A DNA stretch of 64,000 bases from Achromobacter insolitus (GTDB lineage Bacteria > Pseudomonadota > Gammaproteobacteria > Burkholderiales > Burkholderiaceae_B). Below are positions 55,191 to 64,000 of this stretch, one piece after another. The translations under genes were made by a program, and so were the position numbers. Each line of letters begins with the position of its first letter. Position 1 is the stretch's first letter. The DNA is taken from NCBI RefSeq assembly GCF_002209555.1, contig NZ_NJIF01000001.1, positions 248,001-312,000 on the forward strand, read 5' to 3'. The notes under the pieces were generated by a model, which searched no databases, was not told the origin of the DNA, and was given only the letters and a program-made list of their open reading frames with translations.

Positions 55191-56887
55191 CTCAAGTGAT
55201 GCGCGAGCGACACGATGATCGGGCCCAGCACCGGCAGCAGCACGTTGGCGATGGCGTAGGTCACTGTGTAGCCCAATAGCGGCACGGAGCTGCCGCTGGA
55301 GGTCAGGATGGCGCTGATGGCCGGCGTGCTGACATGCTGGCCCGCAATCGCACCGACCAGCAGCGGCCCCTCGATCTTCAGGATCTTGTGACCCACCCAA
55401 AGCGACAGGCAAGCCGGGCCCAACGACACCAGCAGGCCGATGAGCGGCAGCACCGCGCCGTGCTCCCGGATCAGCGCAATGGCCTCCGGCCCCGCCGACA
55501 GGCCGACGCAAGCCACGAACACCGCCAGCCCCAAATCCTTCAGCAGCTGCACGGCATGTTCCGGCATATGGCCGATCGAGGGCCGCTTGGCATTGATCCA
55601 GCCGCAGACCAGACCGCTGACCAACGCCCCGCCGCCGCTGCCCAGCGAGACGGGAATGCCCCAGAGCCGCGCGCTCAGGCTGCCGATCAGCAGGCCGGCG
55701 AGAATGCCGAATGCCAGAAACACCAGATCGGTCACGCCGCTGCGGCGCAGTTCGTTGCCCAGCGCCGCGCCGGCCTGGGACAGTTCCGGCTCGGCGCCCA
55801 CCAGCGTGACCAGGTCGCCGTACTGCACCACGGTGGACGGCGTGATGGGCAGCGAGTGGCCCGAGCGCACGATCGATTGCAGGAACACGCCGCGCGCGCG
55901 GCGGGCATTCGGCCGCTTCGCCAATTCGCCGACGGTATGGCCGTTGACGGCCTTCTTGTTCACGATGACGGCCAGCTCGCTCAGCTGCAGGTCGTCTGCA
56001 TGCGCCTCCGGCAGCTGGATCTCGGGTCCGATGACGGAGCCCGCGCGCAGCGCAAAACGCCGCAAGCCCAGCACCACGACGACGTCGCCGGTGGCCAGCC
56101 TGTCGTCAGGCGTGGCGTCCACTGCTTCGCCATTGCGCAGGATACGGCTGATGACGGTGCGGCCCCCAAGTTCGGCTTCGATCTCGGCGACACTCTTGCC
56201 ATCGGCGTCCTTGACCACATGCGAGCGCCCCACGAGCCGCGGCAGCGTGGGCATGTTCGATTCTTCGCCTTCACCCGCCGCTACCCCGAGCTTCTCCTCC
56301 AGCGCCTTGGAGGCTTCGCGCAGGTTTATCCGCAAGAGCGCCGGCGCGATCTGGCTGGTGAAGAACACGATGCTGATCAGACCCACAAGGTAGGTCAGCG
56401 TATAGGCCGTGGCGATGTTGGCTTCCATGCGCTGAACATCGGCATCCGCCAACCCCAGGTGTTTGAGTGCTTCGGCAGCGGTACCGACCACCGCCGACTC
56501 GGTGGCGGCGCCTGCCGCCAGGCCCGCGGCCGTCCCGGCGTCCAGACCGAACAGCGGCACCGCCACCAGCACGATCGTCAACACCAGCAAGGCTTCAATA
56601 AGAGGCAGCGCGATGTACCGCAGGCTGGAGCGGTTCAAGTTCGCGAAGAACTGTGGACCGCCCGAATACCCCATCGCGAAAATGAACAAGGCGAATGCAA
56701 CTTCCTTCAGGTCGCCTCGCATCTGGCAACCCGTCTGACCGATCAGCAGGGCGACGATGAGCGTTCCGCACACGCCACCCAGCTGTATCGGCCCGACTTT
56801 GAGCTTGCCGATCAGGTATCCCAATCCCACCGTCACGAACAGCACTGCGATGGGAACGCTATTGAAAAACCCGACCGAGCAAGTCAT
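55187..56887 (-). CDS. AspT/YidE-family antiporter, copy A
   Basis: 566 aa: two blocks of five to six helices around two TrkA-C domains (one near residues 210-285, one near 300-370). GGPQFFANLNRSSLRYI and GSGGGALVSGLVCGWINAKR are AspT-family motifs. AspT exchanges aspartate for alanine. 26 nt after the aspartate decarboxylase gene. Diverged from copy B, so substrate may differ. Confidence 0.85.
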   Translation of the reverse strand: MTCSVGFFNSVPIAVLFVTVGLGYLIGKLKVGPIQLGGVCGTLIVALLIGQTGCQMRGDLKEVAFALFIFAMGYSGGPQFFANLNRSSLRYIALPLIEALLVLTIVLVAVPLFGLDAGTAAGLAAGAATESAVVGTAAEALKHLGLADADVQRMEANIATAYTLTYLVGLISIVFFTSQIAPALLRINLREASKALEEKLGVAAGEGEESNMPTLPRLVGRSHVVKDADGKSVAEIEAELGGRTVISRILRNGEAVDATPDDRLATGDVVVVLGLRRFALRAGSVIGPEIQLPEAHADDLQLSELAVIVNKKAVNGHTVGELAKRPNARRARGVFLQSIVRSGHSLPITPSTVVQYGDLVTLVGAEPELSQAGAALGNELRRSGVTDLVFLAFGILAGLLIGSLSARLWGIPVSLGSGGGALVSGLVCGWINAKRPSIGHMPEHAVQLLKDLGLAVFVACVGLSAGPEAIALIREHGAVLPLIGLLVSLGPACLSLWVGHKILKIEGPLLVGAIAGQHVSTPAISAILTSSGSSVPLLGYTVTYAIANVLLPVLGPIIVSLAHHLS

Positions 56888-56913
56888 GTCGTCATTTCAC
56901 CCGTTTGCGCGGC

Positions 56914-58746
56914 TTACTTGCCCGCTTTCGACTTTTTAGCAGAACGCGCCGCGGTATCGGCCTTCTTGACTGCCTGCTTCACCGCCTTCTTTGCAGCGGT
57001 CTTGCCAGCCTTCTTGGCCGTCCCTCCGCGCTTGGCCGCAGCGGCCTTGATGGTCTGTCCCTTGCCGGCGGTCGGACCGGAACGCACCAATTCGGATGCC
57101 TTCCAGGCTTCGACGTACTCGCTCGCGGCTTCAACCATGTGCTTGCCGATCTTGGCGTAATCGGCATCGTCCAGGTTGGCCAACGAAATCCGGATGGACC
57201 ACGGCGGACCGCCAAAGCCTCCCCCGTCCATCAGCACCACACCCGATTTCTCGGCCAGACGGAACAGGAAGTCGACCGGCTCGTAGTTGCTGACCATGTA
57301 CTTGCAGAACGCATCCCCATACATCACCTTGGCCCAGACCATGAAGTCCAGTTCCACGTAGTACCAGCCACGCATCGGATCATCCGGCGGCATGGGGATA
57401 CCGAGCCCCTGCCATAAGGAATCGCGCCTGCGCCGCACGATCTCCATCGTCAGATGCTTGTACGCGTCCTTCAAGTCCAGCAAATGAGCCAAAGCGAAAA
57501 AGCCCATCTGCACTTGCTGCGGCAGGGACAGGCCGGCAGTATGGTTCAGCGCCACATTCCGGCTGTCCGCGACCATACGGTCGATGAACTTGAGTTTCTC
57601 GGGCTCCATCGTCATGGCGCCATAACGCTTGTCCAGGCGCTTTTTCCAGGAGGCGGGCAACTCGGCAATGCGACGGTCCATCGTGTTCGTCTCGTGCGTC
57701 GCGATCACCCCGAGGCGCCAGCCGGTGCAACCGAAATTCTTGGAGAACGAATACACGCAAATCGTGTTGTGCGGAACCTCGGCCATCAATGAACGGAAGT
57801 TCGGGACGAAGGTGCCATACACGTCGTCCGTCACGAGCACCAGATCGGGATTCTTCCGAATCAAGCGCACGATCTGCTTCATTTCCACCGGACTGAAGGC
57901 CACGGACGGCGGGTTGCTGGGATTGACCGTCACCGCCAGCTTGATCTTCGGATTCTCGAGCTTGGCGATCTCGGAGGCCGGATAGTGCCAATCATGCGTG
58001 CCGTCGGCACGCATGCTGTTCGCATTGATGGCGACGATCTTGAACTGGAAACGCTCCAGGTGCGCGATCTCGATGTAGGGCGTGAACGTGGGCAGGAACA
58101 GCGCGATCGTGTCGCCCTGCTTCAACAAGCCGTTCTGCATCAGCGAATCGAAGATGTAGCACATGGCCGCCGTGCCGCCTTCGACCGGAAACAGATCGAA
58201 CTTCCCCTTGGGAGGACGGCCGTCGCACATTTCCTTGATCAGGTAATCGTGCACGATCTGCTCGATGTGCACCAAGGCGCGAGGGGGCACCGGATAGTGG
58301 TCGCCGATGATGCTGTCGGTCAGTTCGTAGATCCACTCGTCCGGGTCGAATCCCTTGACCTTTACTCCATATTCCAGCACGCCGACCAGAAAATCGTGTC
58401 CATCCTGGCCTTTGTGCTTGGACAGGAACTTGCGAAGCCGGTCCGCGCATCCTTTCTTGGCAGGCATGCCGGCCAGGATGACTTCATCATGCACGCGGCG
58501 CGCCTCCTTCATGGCAAATTGGCCTAGCAGGAAAAACGCGTCGCGCGGTTCGGTCGCAATCCAGTTGGGATTGCCGCGCCCCGCGTTCAACATGGTCGCG
58601 GCCGCGACTTGCTGGCTATCCTTGGCCAGGGTGATCAAATAGTCCTTCAGCTCGAAGGGAGACAATTGCTCCAGTTCTCGTTGGTGAGAGCGGGTCGTTT
58701 TCAAGGCCGAGGCCAAACTGACGGTGAGAGGCGCGGTGGAAGCCAT
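56914..58746 (-). CDS. asdA: Aspartate 4-decarboxylase with histone-H1-like tail
   Basis: 610 aa PLP enzyme (aspartate aminotransferase/beta-decarboxylase). VNPSNPPSVAFSPVEM and the PLP lysine in VYSFSKNFGCTGWRLG (Lys336). Converts aspartate to alanine and CO2. About 530-545 aa is usual; here the last ~45 residues are a Lys/Ala tail (AAKRGGTAKKAGKTAAKKAV type), unlike the family. With an AspT it forms a proton-motive cycle: aspartate in, alanine out, one proton consumed. Confidence 0.9.
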   Translation of the reverse strand: MASTAPLTVSLASALKTTRSHQRELEQLSPFELKDYLITLAKDSQQVAAATMLNAGRGNPNWIATEPRDAFFLLGQFAMKEARRVHDEVILAGMPAKKGCADRLRKFLSKHKGQDGHDFLVGVLEYGVKVKGFDPDEWIYELTDSIIGDHYPVPPRALVHIEQIVHDYLIKEMCDGRPPKGKFDLFPVEGGTAAMCYIFDSLMQNGLLKQGDTIALFLPTFTPYIEIAHLERFQFKIVAINANSMRADGTHDWHYPASEIAKLENPKIKLAVTVNPSNPPSVAFSPVEMKQIVRLIRKNPDLVLVTDDVYGTFVPNFRSLMAEVPHNTICVYSFSKNFGCTGWRLGVIATHETNTMDRRIAELPASWKKRLDKRYGAMTMEPEKLKFIDRMVADSRNVALNHTAGLSLPQQVQMGFFALAHLLDLKDAYKHLTMEIVRRRRDSLWQGLGIPMPPDDPMRGWYYVELDFMVWAKVMYGDAFCKYMVSNYEPVDFLFRLAEKSGVVLMDGGGFGGPPWSIRISLANLDDADYAKIGKHMVEAASEYVEAWKASELVRSGPTAGKGQTIKAAAAKRGGTAKKAGKTAAKKAVKQAVKKADTAARSAKKSKAGK

Positions 58747-58855
58747 CGTTCAGTACTCCTGGTTTGTGTTGTGACAGGCGCTTTCGGGCGGGGACAGGTA
58801 GGTCCGCCGCCCATCTCGTACTGCCCGCAAGCCGGGCGGCCTGCGGGGGGGCCCG

Positions 58856-60547
58856 CTAGGTCATGAGCATGACGATGACAATCCCCCAGATAATGAGCAG
58901 GGTGTTGCCAATCGCATAGGGCACGGTGTAGCCCAGGGCGGGTACCTGGCTCTTCGCCGTTTCGGTAATCTGTCCGATGGCGGCCGTCGTAGTCCGGGCG
59001 CCTGCGCACACGCCCAGCGCGATGGCGGGATGGAACTTGAAGAGATACCGCGCGATGAACACGCCCAGGATCATGGGCACGCTGGTTGCGATGATGCCGG
59101 CAATGAAGAGTTTTGCCCCCAGTTGCTGAAAGCCCAGGACGAAGCCCGGTCCGGACGAAATGCCGACCACTGCTACGAATGTCGTCAGCCCGACGGAAGT
59201 CAGGAACCAGTGCACCGGCTCCGGCACACGCCCGAAGGTCGGATGCACGGAACGCAGATAACCAAAGATCAAGCCGGCAATCAACGAACCGCCCGAGGTG
59301 GACAGCGTGATCGGTATTCCCCCCACCGTCAGCACGAGCGAGCCGAACAGCCCGCCCAACAGGATGCCAAATCCAACGAACACCATGTCGGTCTGATCGG
59401 TGGCACGGTCCACGTAACCCACTTTGCCGACCACGCGCTCCACGTCGCGCTTGGCGCCCAGCAGGAAAAGTCGGTCGCCGCGGTCCAGCTTCAGCCCCCA
59501 ATTGACCGGCATCTCGTGGCCGCCGCGCACGACCTTGCGCAGGAACACGCCACGCCCCAATTCACGCACTTTGTCGTGTTGCGCGATTTCCTGGACCGTC
59601 TTGCCGGCCAGATTCTTGTTGGTGAGCACGACCTCGACAATCTCGGCTGGCAGATTGATCACGTCGCGGTCCTCGACCTCGCCGCCGATGATGCCGGGAG
59701 CCTGGATGACCAGGGCGTCGTGCCTGCCGGTGACTCCAAGCACGTCGCCCGCCTGCAGCACGGTCTTCGCATCGCAGTCCACGATCTGATCGCCACGGCG
59801 GATGCGCTCGACAAAGACCCGGGCCTCGACGAACCGGGACTCCAGCTCGCCCACCGTCTTGCCCACGAGGTCGGCGTGATCCAACTTATAGGCGCGGGCC
59901 GTGAATTTGCGGTAGCCGGAGAGCTCCATCGAGTCGGCGCCACCGGACATTTTGGCCTCATAGTCCTTGCACTCTTTCACGATGTCCACACGCATCAGCT
60001 TCGGGCCAAGCGAGGCCAGGATCCAGGCGCTGCCAACCGTGCCGAAGATGTAGCAGACCGCGTAGGCCACCGGGATGCTGTCGATCCATTTCTTCTTGGT
60101 CGCCGCATCCACGTTCAAGCCGTTGATCGTGTCCGTCGCCACGCCCATCACTGCGGAAATGGTTTGGGCGCCGGACAGCAGGCCCGCGCCAGTACCGGCG
60201 TCAAAGCCGAACCCGACCGCCGTTGCCCAAGTGACCAACAGGCAGATAACGCAAATAATGACCGCGAAAATGACCTGAGGTAGGCCATCGCTTTTCATGC
60301 CGCGGAAGAATTGAGGACCGACGCCGTAGCCGAGTCCAAAAAGAAAAAGCAGGAAGAACACCTGCTTTACGATTGGAGCAATAGTAATGTTGAGTTGCCC
60401 TACCAGCACACCAACCAACAGCGTGCCGGTAACTGCACCGAGGTTGAATCCGAAGAGCTTCTTGGCGCCTATCCAATACCCGAGACCCAGGGTAAGGAAA
60501 ATCGCAAGTTCCGGATATTTTCGCAGAGTGTCAAAGAACCATTCCAT
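58856..60547 (-). CDS. aspT: AspT-family aspartate-alanine antiporter, copy B
   Basis: 563 aa, about ten helices with two central TrkA-C domains. GYGVGPQFFRGMKSDGLPQ and GAQTISAVMGVATDTINGL are AspT motifs. ATG at 60547 preceded by AAGGAG. Upstream of asdA on the same strand, so likely co-transcribed: aspT-asdA-aspT(A). Confidence 0.88.
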   Translation of the reverse strand: MEWFFDTLRKYPELAIFLTLGLGYWIGAKKLFGFNLGAVTGTLLVGVLVGQLNITIAPIVKQVFFLLFLFGLGYGVGPQFFRGMKSDGLPQVIFAVIICVICLLVTWATAVGFGFDAGTGAGLLSGAQTISAVMGVATDTINGLNVDAATKKKWIDSIPVAYAVCYIFGTVGSAWILASLGPKLMRVDIVKECKDYEAKMSGGADSMELSGYRKFTARAYKLDHADLVGKTVGELESRFVEARVFVERIRRGDQIVDCDAKTVLQAGDVLGVTGRHDALVIQAPGIIGGEVEDRDVINLPAEIVEVVLTNKNLAGKTVQEIAQHDKVRELGRGVFLRKVVRGGHEMPVNWGLKLDRGDRLFLLGAKRDVERVVGKVGYVDRATDQTDMVFVGFGILLGGLFGSLVLTVGGIPITLSTSGGSLIAGLIFGYLRSVHPTFGRVPEPVHWFLTSVGLTTFVAVVGISSGPGFVLGFQQLGAKLFIAGIIATSVPMILGVFIARYLFKFHPAIALGVCAGARTTTAAIGQITETAKSQVPALGYTVPYAIGNTLLIIWGIVIVMLMT

Positions 60548-60689
60548 CCCGAATCTCCTTCGTTCTGTACAGGCCAAGCACTTGCGCGAATCGAGCTGCG
60601 CGTGAAACACATTATCAGAAACTTTCGATAAAGCAAAAGATTTGGAGAGTCTGGACTGAAAGAGTTCAAACCACTGTCTCCAAAAACGG

Positions 60690-60718
60690 AAAAGCCCGCC
60701 AGCGCGAAGCTGGCGGGC
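60690..60718 (-). terminator. Terminator after etfA
   Basis: GCCCGCCAGC (60694-60703), loop GCGAA, GCTGGCGGGC (60709-60718); on minus followed by TTTT. Confidence 0.8.
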
Positions 60719-60743
60719 CCTTCATACAACGGCGTCTTGCGGC

Positions 60744-61673
60744 TTACAGCGCGCCGGTGAGTTCAGGCACGACCTGGAACAGATCGCCCACCAGGCCATA
60801 ATCCGCCACGCCGAAAATCGGCGCTTCCGGATCTTTGTTGATGGCGACGATGACCTTCGAATCCTTCATGCCGGCCAAGTGCTGGATAGCACCCGAGATA
60901 CCAACCGCCACGTATAGCTGCGGCGCGACGATCTTGCCGGTCTGACCGACTTGCCAGTCGTTAGGCGCGTAGCCAGCGTCAACCGCAGCGCGCGAAGCAC
61001 CGAGCGCGGCGCCGAGCTTATCGGCCAGCGGATCCAGGATCTTGAAGTTCTCGGCGCTGCCCAGGCCACGACCACCGGACACCACCACGCGAGCACCCGC
61101 CAGTTCCGGACGATCGCTCTTGGCGACTTCCCGGCCCACGAAAGTGGACAGGCCCGAATCGGCAACGGCGGCAACTTCTTCCACCGCGGCGGAACCGCCT
61201 TGCGCGGCCACGGCGTCAAAGCCGGTGGTGCGCACGGTAATGACCTTGACGGCGTCGGCCGACTGCACCGTGGCAATCGCGTTGCCGGCGTAGATCGGGC
61301 GCTGGAAGGTGTCGGCGGATTCCACGCCAATGATGTCGGAGATCTGCGCCACGTCCAGCTTGGCAGCCACGCGCGGGGCCACGTTCTTGCCCGATGCGGT
61401 GGCGGGGAACAGGATGTGGCTGTAGCCCGAGGCCACGGCCAGCACTTGTGCGGCGACGTTCTCGGCCAGGCCGTCGGCCAGCTGCGGCGCGTCGGCCAGC
61501 AGGACCTTGGCGACACCCGCGGCGGCGGCGGCCTGGTCGGCCACGGCGCGTGCATTGGCGCCGGCGACCAGCACATGCACGTCGCCTCCGATCTTGGCGG
61601 CGGCGGCGACGGCGTTCAGGGTTGCGCCCTTGAGCTGGGCGTTATCGTGTTCGGCAATAACCAGCGTCGTCAT
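60744..61673 (-). CDS. etfA: Electron transfer flavoprotein alpha subunit
   Basis: 309 aa. [20 protein letters not shown] and [20 protein letters not shown] bind FAD. Accepts electrons from acyl-CoA dehydrogenases such as the one at 49313. 2 nt after etfB. Confidence 0.96.
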   Translation of the reverse strand: MTTLVIAEHDNAQLKGATLNAVAAAAKIGGDVHVLVAGANARAVADQAAAAAGVAKVLLADAPQLADGLAENVAAQVLAVASGYSHILFPATASGKNVAPRVAAKLDVAQISDIIGVESADTFQRPIYAGNAIATVQSADAVKVITVRTTGFDAVAAQGGSAAVEEVAAVADSGLSTFVGREVAKSDRPELAGARVVVSGGRGLGSAENFKILDPLADKLGAALGASRAAVDAGYAPNDWQVGQTGKIVAPQLYVAVGISGAIQHLAGMKDSKVIVAINKDPEAPIFGVADYGLVGDLFQVVPELTGAL

Positions 61674-61675
61674 GT

Positions 61676-62425
61676 TCAGACCACCTTCGCTTCATTCTTG
61701 AGTTTGTCCACCAGGGCCGCGACATCGGCCACCTTGATGCCGGCCTTGCGGGCGGGCGGCTCGCTGACCTTCAGCGTCTTCAGGCGGGGAGCCGGATCCA
61801 CACCCAGTTCTTCAGGGGTGACGGTGTCCAGCTGCTTCTTCTTGGCCTTCATGATGTTCGGCAGCGTGACGTAGCGCGGCTCGTTCAGGCGCAGGTCGGT
61901 GGTGACGATCGCCGGCAGCTTGAGGGTCAGCGTTTCCAGGCCGCCGTCCACTTCGCGCGTCACGGTAGCCTTGCCGTCGGCCAGTTCAACCTTGCTGGCG
62001 AACGTGGCTTGCGGCCAGTCCAGCAGCGCGGCCAGCATCTGGCCAGTCTGGTTGGCGTCGTCATCGATGGCTTGCTTGCCCAGGATGACCAGTTGCGGCT
62101 GTTCCTTGTCGACCAGCGCCTTCAGCAGCTTGGCCACGGCCAGGGGCTGGAGTTCGGCATCGGTCTGCACCAGCACGCCGCGGTCGGCGCCAATGGCCAT
62201 GGCCGTGCGCAGCGTTTCCTGGCATTGCGCAACGCCGCAAGAAATCGCCACGACTTCGGCAACGGCACCCTTCTCCTTCAGGCGGGTCGCTTCCTCGACG
62301 GCGATTTCGTCAAAGGGGTTCATGGACATCTTCACATTGGCGATATCCACGCCGGTTTGATCAGACTTGACGCGCACCTTGACGTTGTAGTCAACGACGC
62401 GCTTGACAGGTACCAACACCTTCAT
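61676..62425 (-). CDS. etfB: Electron transfer flavoprotein beta subunit
   Basis: 249 aa. [40 protein letters not shown] and the AMP-binding [18 protein letters not shown]. Partner of EtfA. ATG at 62425. Confidence 0.96.
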   Translation of the reverse strand: MKVLVPVKRVVDYNVKVRVKSDQTGVDIANVKMSMNPFDEIAVEEATRLKEKGAVAEVVAISCGVAQCQETLRTAMAIGADRGVLVQTDAELQPLAVAKLLKALVDKEQPQLVILGKQAIDDDANQTGQMLAALLDWPQATFASKVELADGKATVTREVDGGLETLTLKLPAIVTTDLRLNEPRYVTLPNIMKAKKKQLDTVTPEELGVDPAPRLKTLKVSEPPARKAGIKVADVAALVDKLKNEAKVV

Positions 62426-62496
62426 CCCGCTGCCTCCAAATGGAAAATAATTACCCGGCATGCGCCGGGATCGCATTGCACAATTTTTTCCTGATT

Positions 62497-63420
62497 CTAC
62501 AGCTTCGCCAGCGCTCGTATATGGGCGACCACGCTACGGCCCAGGGCTGACAAGTTGTAACCGCCCTCCAGGGTACTGACGATCCGCCCCTGGCAGTGGC
62601 GCTCGGCCACCTCCACGAGCTGCTCCGTTATCCAGGCGTAATCGGCCTCGACCAGGCCCATCTGCCCCATGTCGTCCTCGCGATGCGCATCGAAGCCCGC
62701 CGACACCAGGATCAGCTCGGGCCGGTGCGCTTCCAGCGCCGGCAGCCAGGTGTCGGTGACGATGCCTCTTACCGCCGCCCCGCCGGTATATGCGGCAACG
62801 GGCACGTTCAGCATGTTCGTGGCCGGATTCTCGGTGCCGCTATTGGGAAAGAAGGGATGCTGGAAGAAGCTGCACATCAGCACCCGGTCGTCCCCGGCAA
62901 AGATGTCTTCCGTGCCATTGCCATGGTGCACGTCGAAATCGACGATGGCCACCCGCGACAGGCCATGGAAGTCCAGCGCATGCTGCGCTGCAATGGCGAC
63001 GTTGTTCAGAAAGCAGAATCCCATGGCCTGGGAACGGCAGGCATGATGACCCGGCGGCCGCACTGCGCAAAAGGCCGTGCGGGCTTCGCCACCGATTACC
63101 GCGTCCACCGCTGCCACCCCCGCCCCCGCCGCGTACAGGGCGGCTTCATAGGTGTGCGGATTCATCAAGGTATCCGGATCGATAGGGAAATACCCTTGCT
63201 CCGGCAAATGTTCGCTCAAACTGTTCAGATACTGGACAGTATGCACACGCAAGATGTCGTGGCGCGATGCCTGCGGCGCCTGGCGGTCATCCAGGTAAGG
63301 CATCAAGCCGCTGGCAAGCAACTGGTCTGAAATGGCGTCCAGCCTCTGGGGGCTTTCGGGATGCCAACTGCCCATTTCATGCAAGCGGCATGCCGGGTGG
63401 GTAAGATACATGGTCTCCAT
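62497..63420 (-). CDS. Histone deacetylase-like amidohydrolase
   Basis: 307 aa from ATG at 63420 (METMYLTHP); starts at 63411 and 63438 are possible. Zinc-dependent deacetylase fold: [18 protein letters not shown] (Asp and two His), [11 protein letters not shown]. Bacterial members act on acetylpolyamines or acylated small molecules; the substrate here is unknown. Divergent from mltB with nearly overlapping 5' ends. Confidence 0.88.
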   Translation of the reverse strand: METMYLTHPACRLHEMGSWHPESPQRLDAISDQLLASGLMPYLDDRQAPQASRHDILRVHTVQYLNSLSEHLPEQGYFPIDPDTLMNPHTYEAALYAAGAGVAAVDAVIGGEARTAFCAVRPPGHHACRSQAMGFCFLNNVAIAAQHALDFHGLSRVAIVDFDVHHGNGTEDIFAGDDRVLMCSFFQHPFFPNSGTENPATNMLNVPVAAYTGGAAVRGIVTDTWLPALEAHRPELILVSAGFDAHREDDMGQMGLVEADYAWITEQLVEVAERHCQGRIVSTLEGGYNLSALGRSVVAHIRALAKL

Positions 63421-63430
63421 AAGGAAGATT

Positions 63431-64000
63431 ATGTTCATCTGTCGGCGATTACTGCAACTCGGAACGCTCTCCGCCCTGCTGGCGGGCTGCTCCACCACCG
63501 CCCCCACTGCCCCCAATACCGCCGCCGGCCAGCCGGCCTCCGATTCAACCCCGGCCCCCATCCGCATCGGACCCAGTGCGCCGACACCTGGCCCCGAGCT
63601 GGCGGACGACGCCCCGGCCGCGCTGGGCGCCAACGGCGCACTGCGACCCGAAGTCCGCTCCTTCGTGGAAAACCTGGCCGCCGAGCGCCAGTTGCCGCTG
63701 GACCCGATGGTCGCAGCGCTGGCCGGATCACGCTACAACGCCACGGTGGCGCGCCTGATCGCGCCATCCCCGCCGGGTAAAAAGATCTGGCGCAGCTGGC
63801 TGACCTACCGCTCGCGCTTCGTCGAACCCAAGCGCATAGGCTGGGGCGTGGACTTCTACAACGAAAATCGCGACTTGCTCAATCAGGCGGCGCAGCGCTT
63901 CGGCGTGCCGGCGCCCATCATCGCCTCGATCATCGGCGTCGAAACGCTTTATGGCCGCAATATGGGCAATTTCCGCGTGCTCGACGCGTTGACCACGCTG
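63431..64000 (+). CDS. mltB: Lytic murein transglycosylase B (3' end outside window)
   Basis: Open from ATG at 63431 to the window edge (190 codons). AAGGAAG lies 3 nt before it. Lipoprotein signal peptide with lipobox LLAGC, a Thr/Ala/Pro-rich linker, then FVENLAAERQLPLDPMVAAL and IIGVETLYGRNMGNFRVLDA with the catalytic Glu, characteristic of MltB. Cuts peptidoglycan at the outer membrane's inner face. Confidence 0.9.
   Translation, partial: MFICRRLLQLGTLSALLAGCSTTAPTAPNTAAGQPASDSTPAPIRIGPSAPTPGPELADDAPAALGANGALRPEVRSFVENLAAERQLPLDPMVAALAGSRYNATVARLIAPSPPGKKIWRSWLTYRSRFVEPKRIGWGVDFYNENRDLLNQAAQRFGVPAPIIASIIGVETLYGRNMGNFRVLDALTTL

Overview
The window is GC-rich DNA (mid-60s percent, judged by eye) from a betaproteobacterium. 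Gene content and protein sequences fit the Alcaligenaceae, that is Achromobacter/Bordetella. Pointers are two Bug-type (TTT-family) periplasmic binding proteins, an ALDH-only PaaN in the phenylacetate cluster, an APS-reductase-type CysH, an AspT/AsdA aspartate cluster and GC-rich intergenic repeat modules. Genus is inferred from recognition, not from a search. No prophage, insertion sequence, CRISPR array or plasmid region is visible, so this looks like ordinary chromosome with a few accessory catabolic cassettes.

Region by region. 1-4 kb: rimP (cut by the window edge, with a hairpin plus T-tract just before its start codon), rluB and scpB, all on the minus strand. 4-7.3 kb: tRNA-fMet, a gene-poor gap, a LysR regulator, a CobW-type GTPase, tRNA-Asn and tRNA-Thr. 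7.4-10.9 kb: an OmpR-type response regulator and histidine kinase (overlapping ATGA) followed by a periplasmic HtrA/DegP protease. 10.9-15.6 kb: fkpB-ispH-maiA on minus, then radC, kynB and kynA on plus. 15.8-19.3 kb: rpmE2, a GT-C (ArnT-like) glycosyltransferase overlapping a MATE transporter. 19.4-29 kb: paaABCDE-paaN-paaG-paaI-paaK on minus with paaX divergent. Together these activate phenylacetate, epoxidise it, isomerise it and open the ring; paaF, paaH and paaJ are not here.

29-33.6 kb: nnrE, then a compact cassette of AtuA-family protein, DUF4387 protein, Bug binding protein and a sigma54 activator with no sensor domain. It has a good -24/-12 sigma54 promoter and an upstream palindrome about 85 bp before it, which makes it the most self-contained uncharacterised system in the window. 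33.6-39.1 kb: orn, three tandem repeats, an M48 membrane protease, rsgA, a CoA pyrophosphatase-type Nudix gene, rplS and an EamA transporter. 39.2-41.2 kb: a PA0069-type radical SAM gene and a small membrane protein behind a LexA-type box placed so that the transcript may be leaderless.

41.3-48.3 kb: assimilatory sulfate uptake and reduction (sbp, cysT, cysW, cysA, cysH, cysD, cysN). 48.5-54.2 kb: 1-Cys peroxiredoxin, then acyl-CoA dehydrogenase, Bug protein, enoyl-CoA hydratase and CoA-transferase with a divergent LysR regulator. 55.2-60.5 kb: aspartate 4-decarboxylase between two AspT-type antiporters. 60.7-64 kb: etfBA, a histone-deacetylase-like amidohydrolase and the start of a lipoprotein lytic transglycosylase (mltB).
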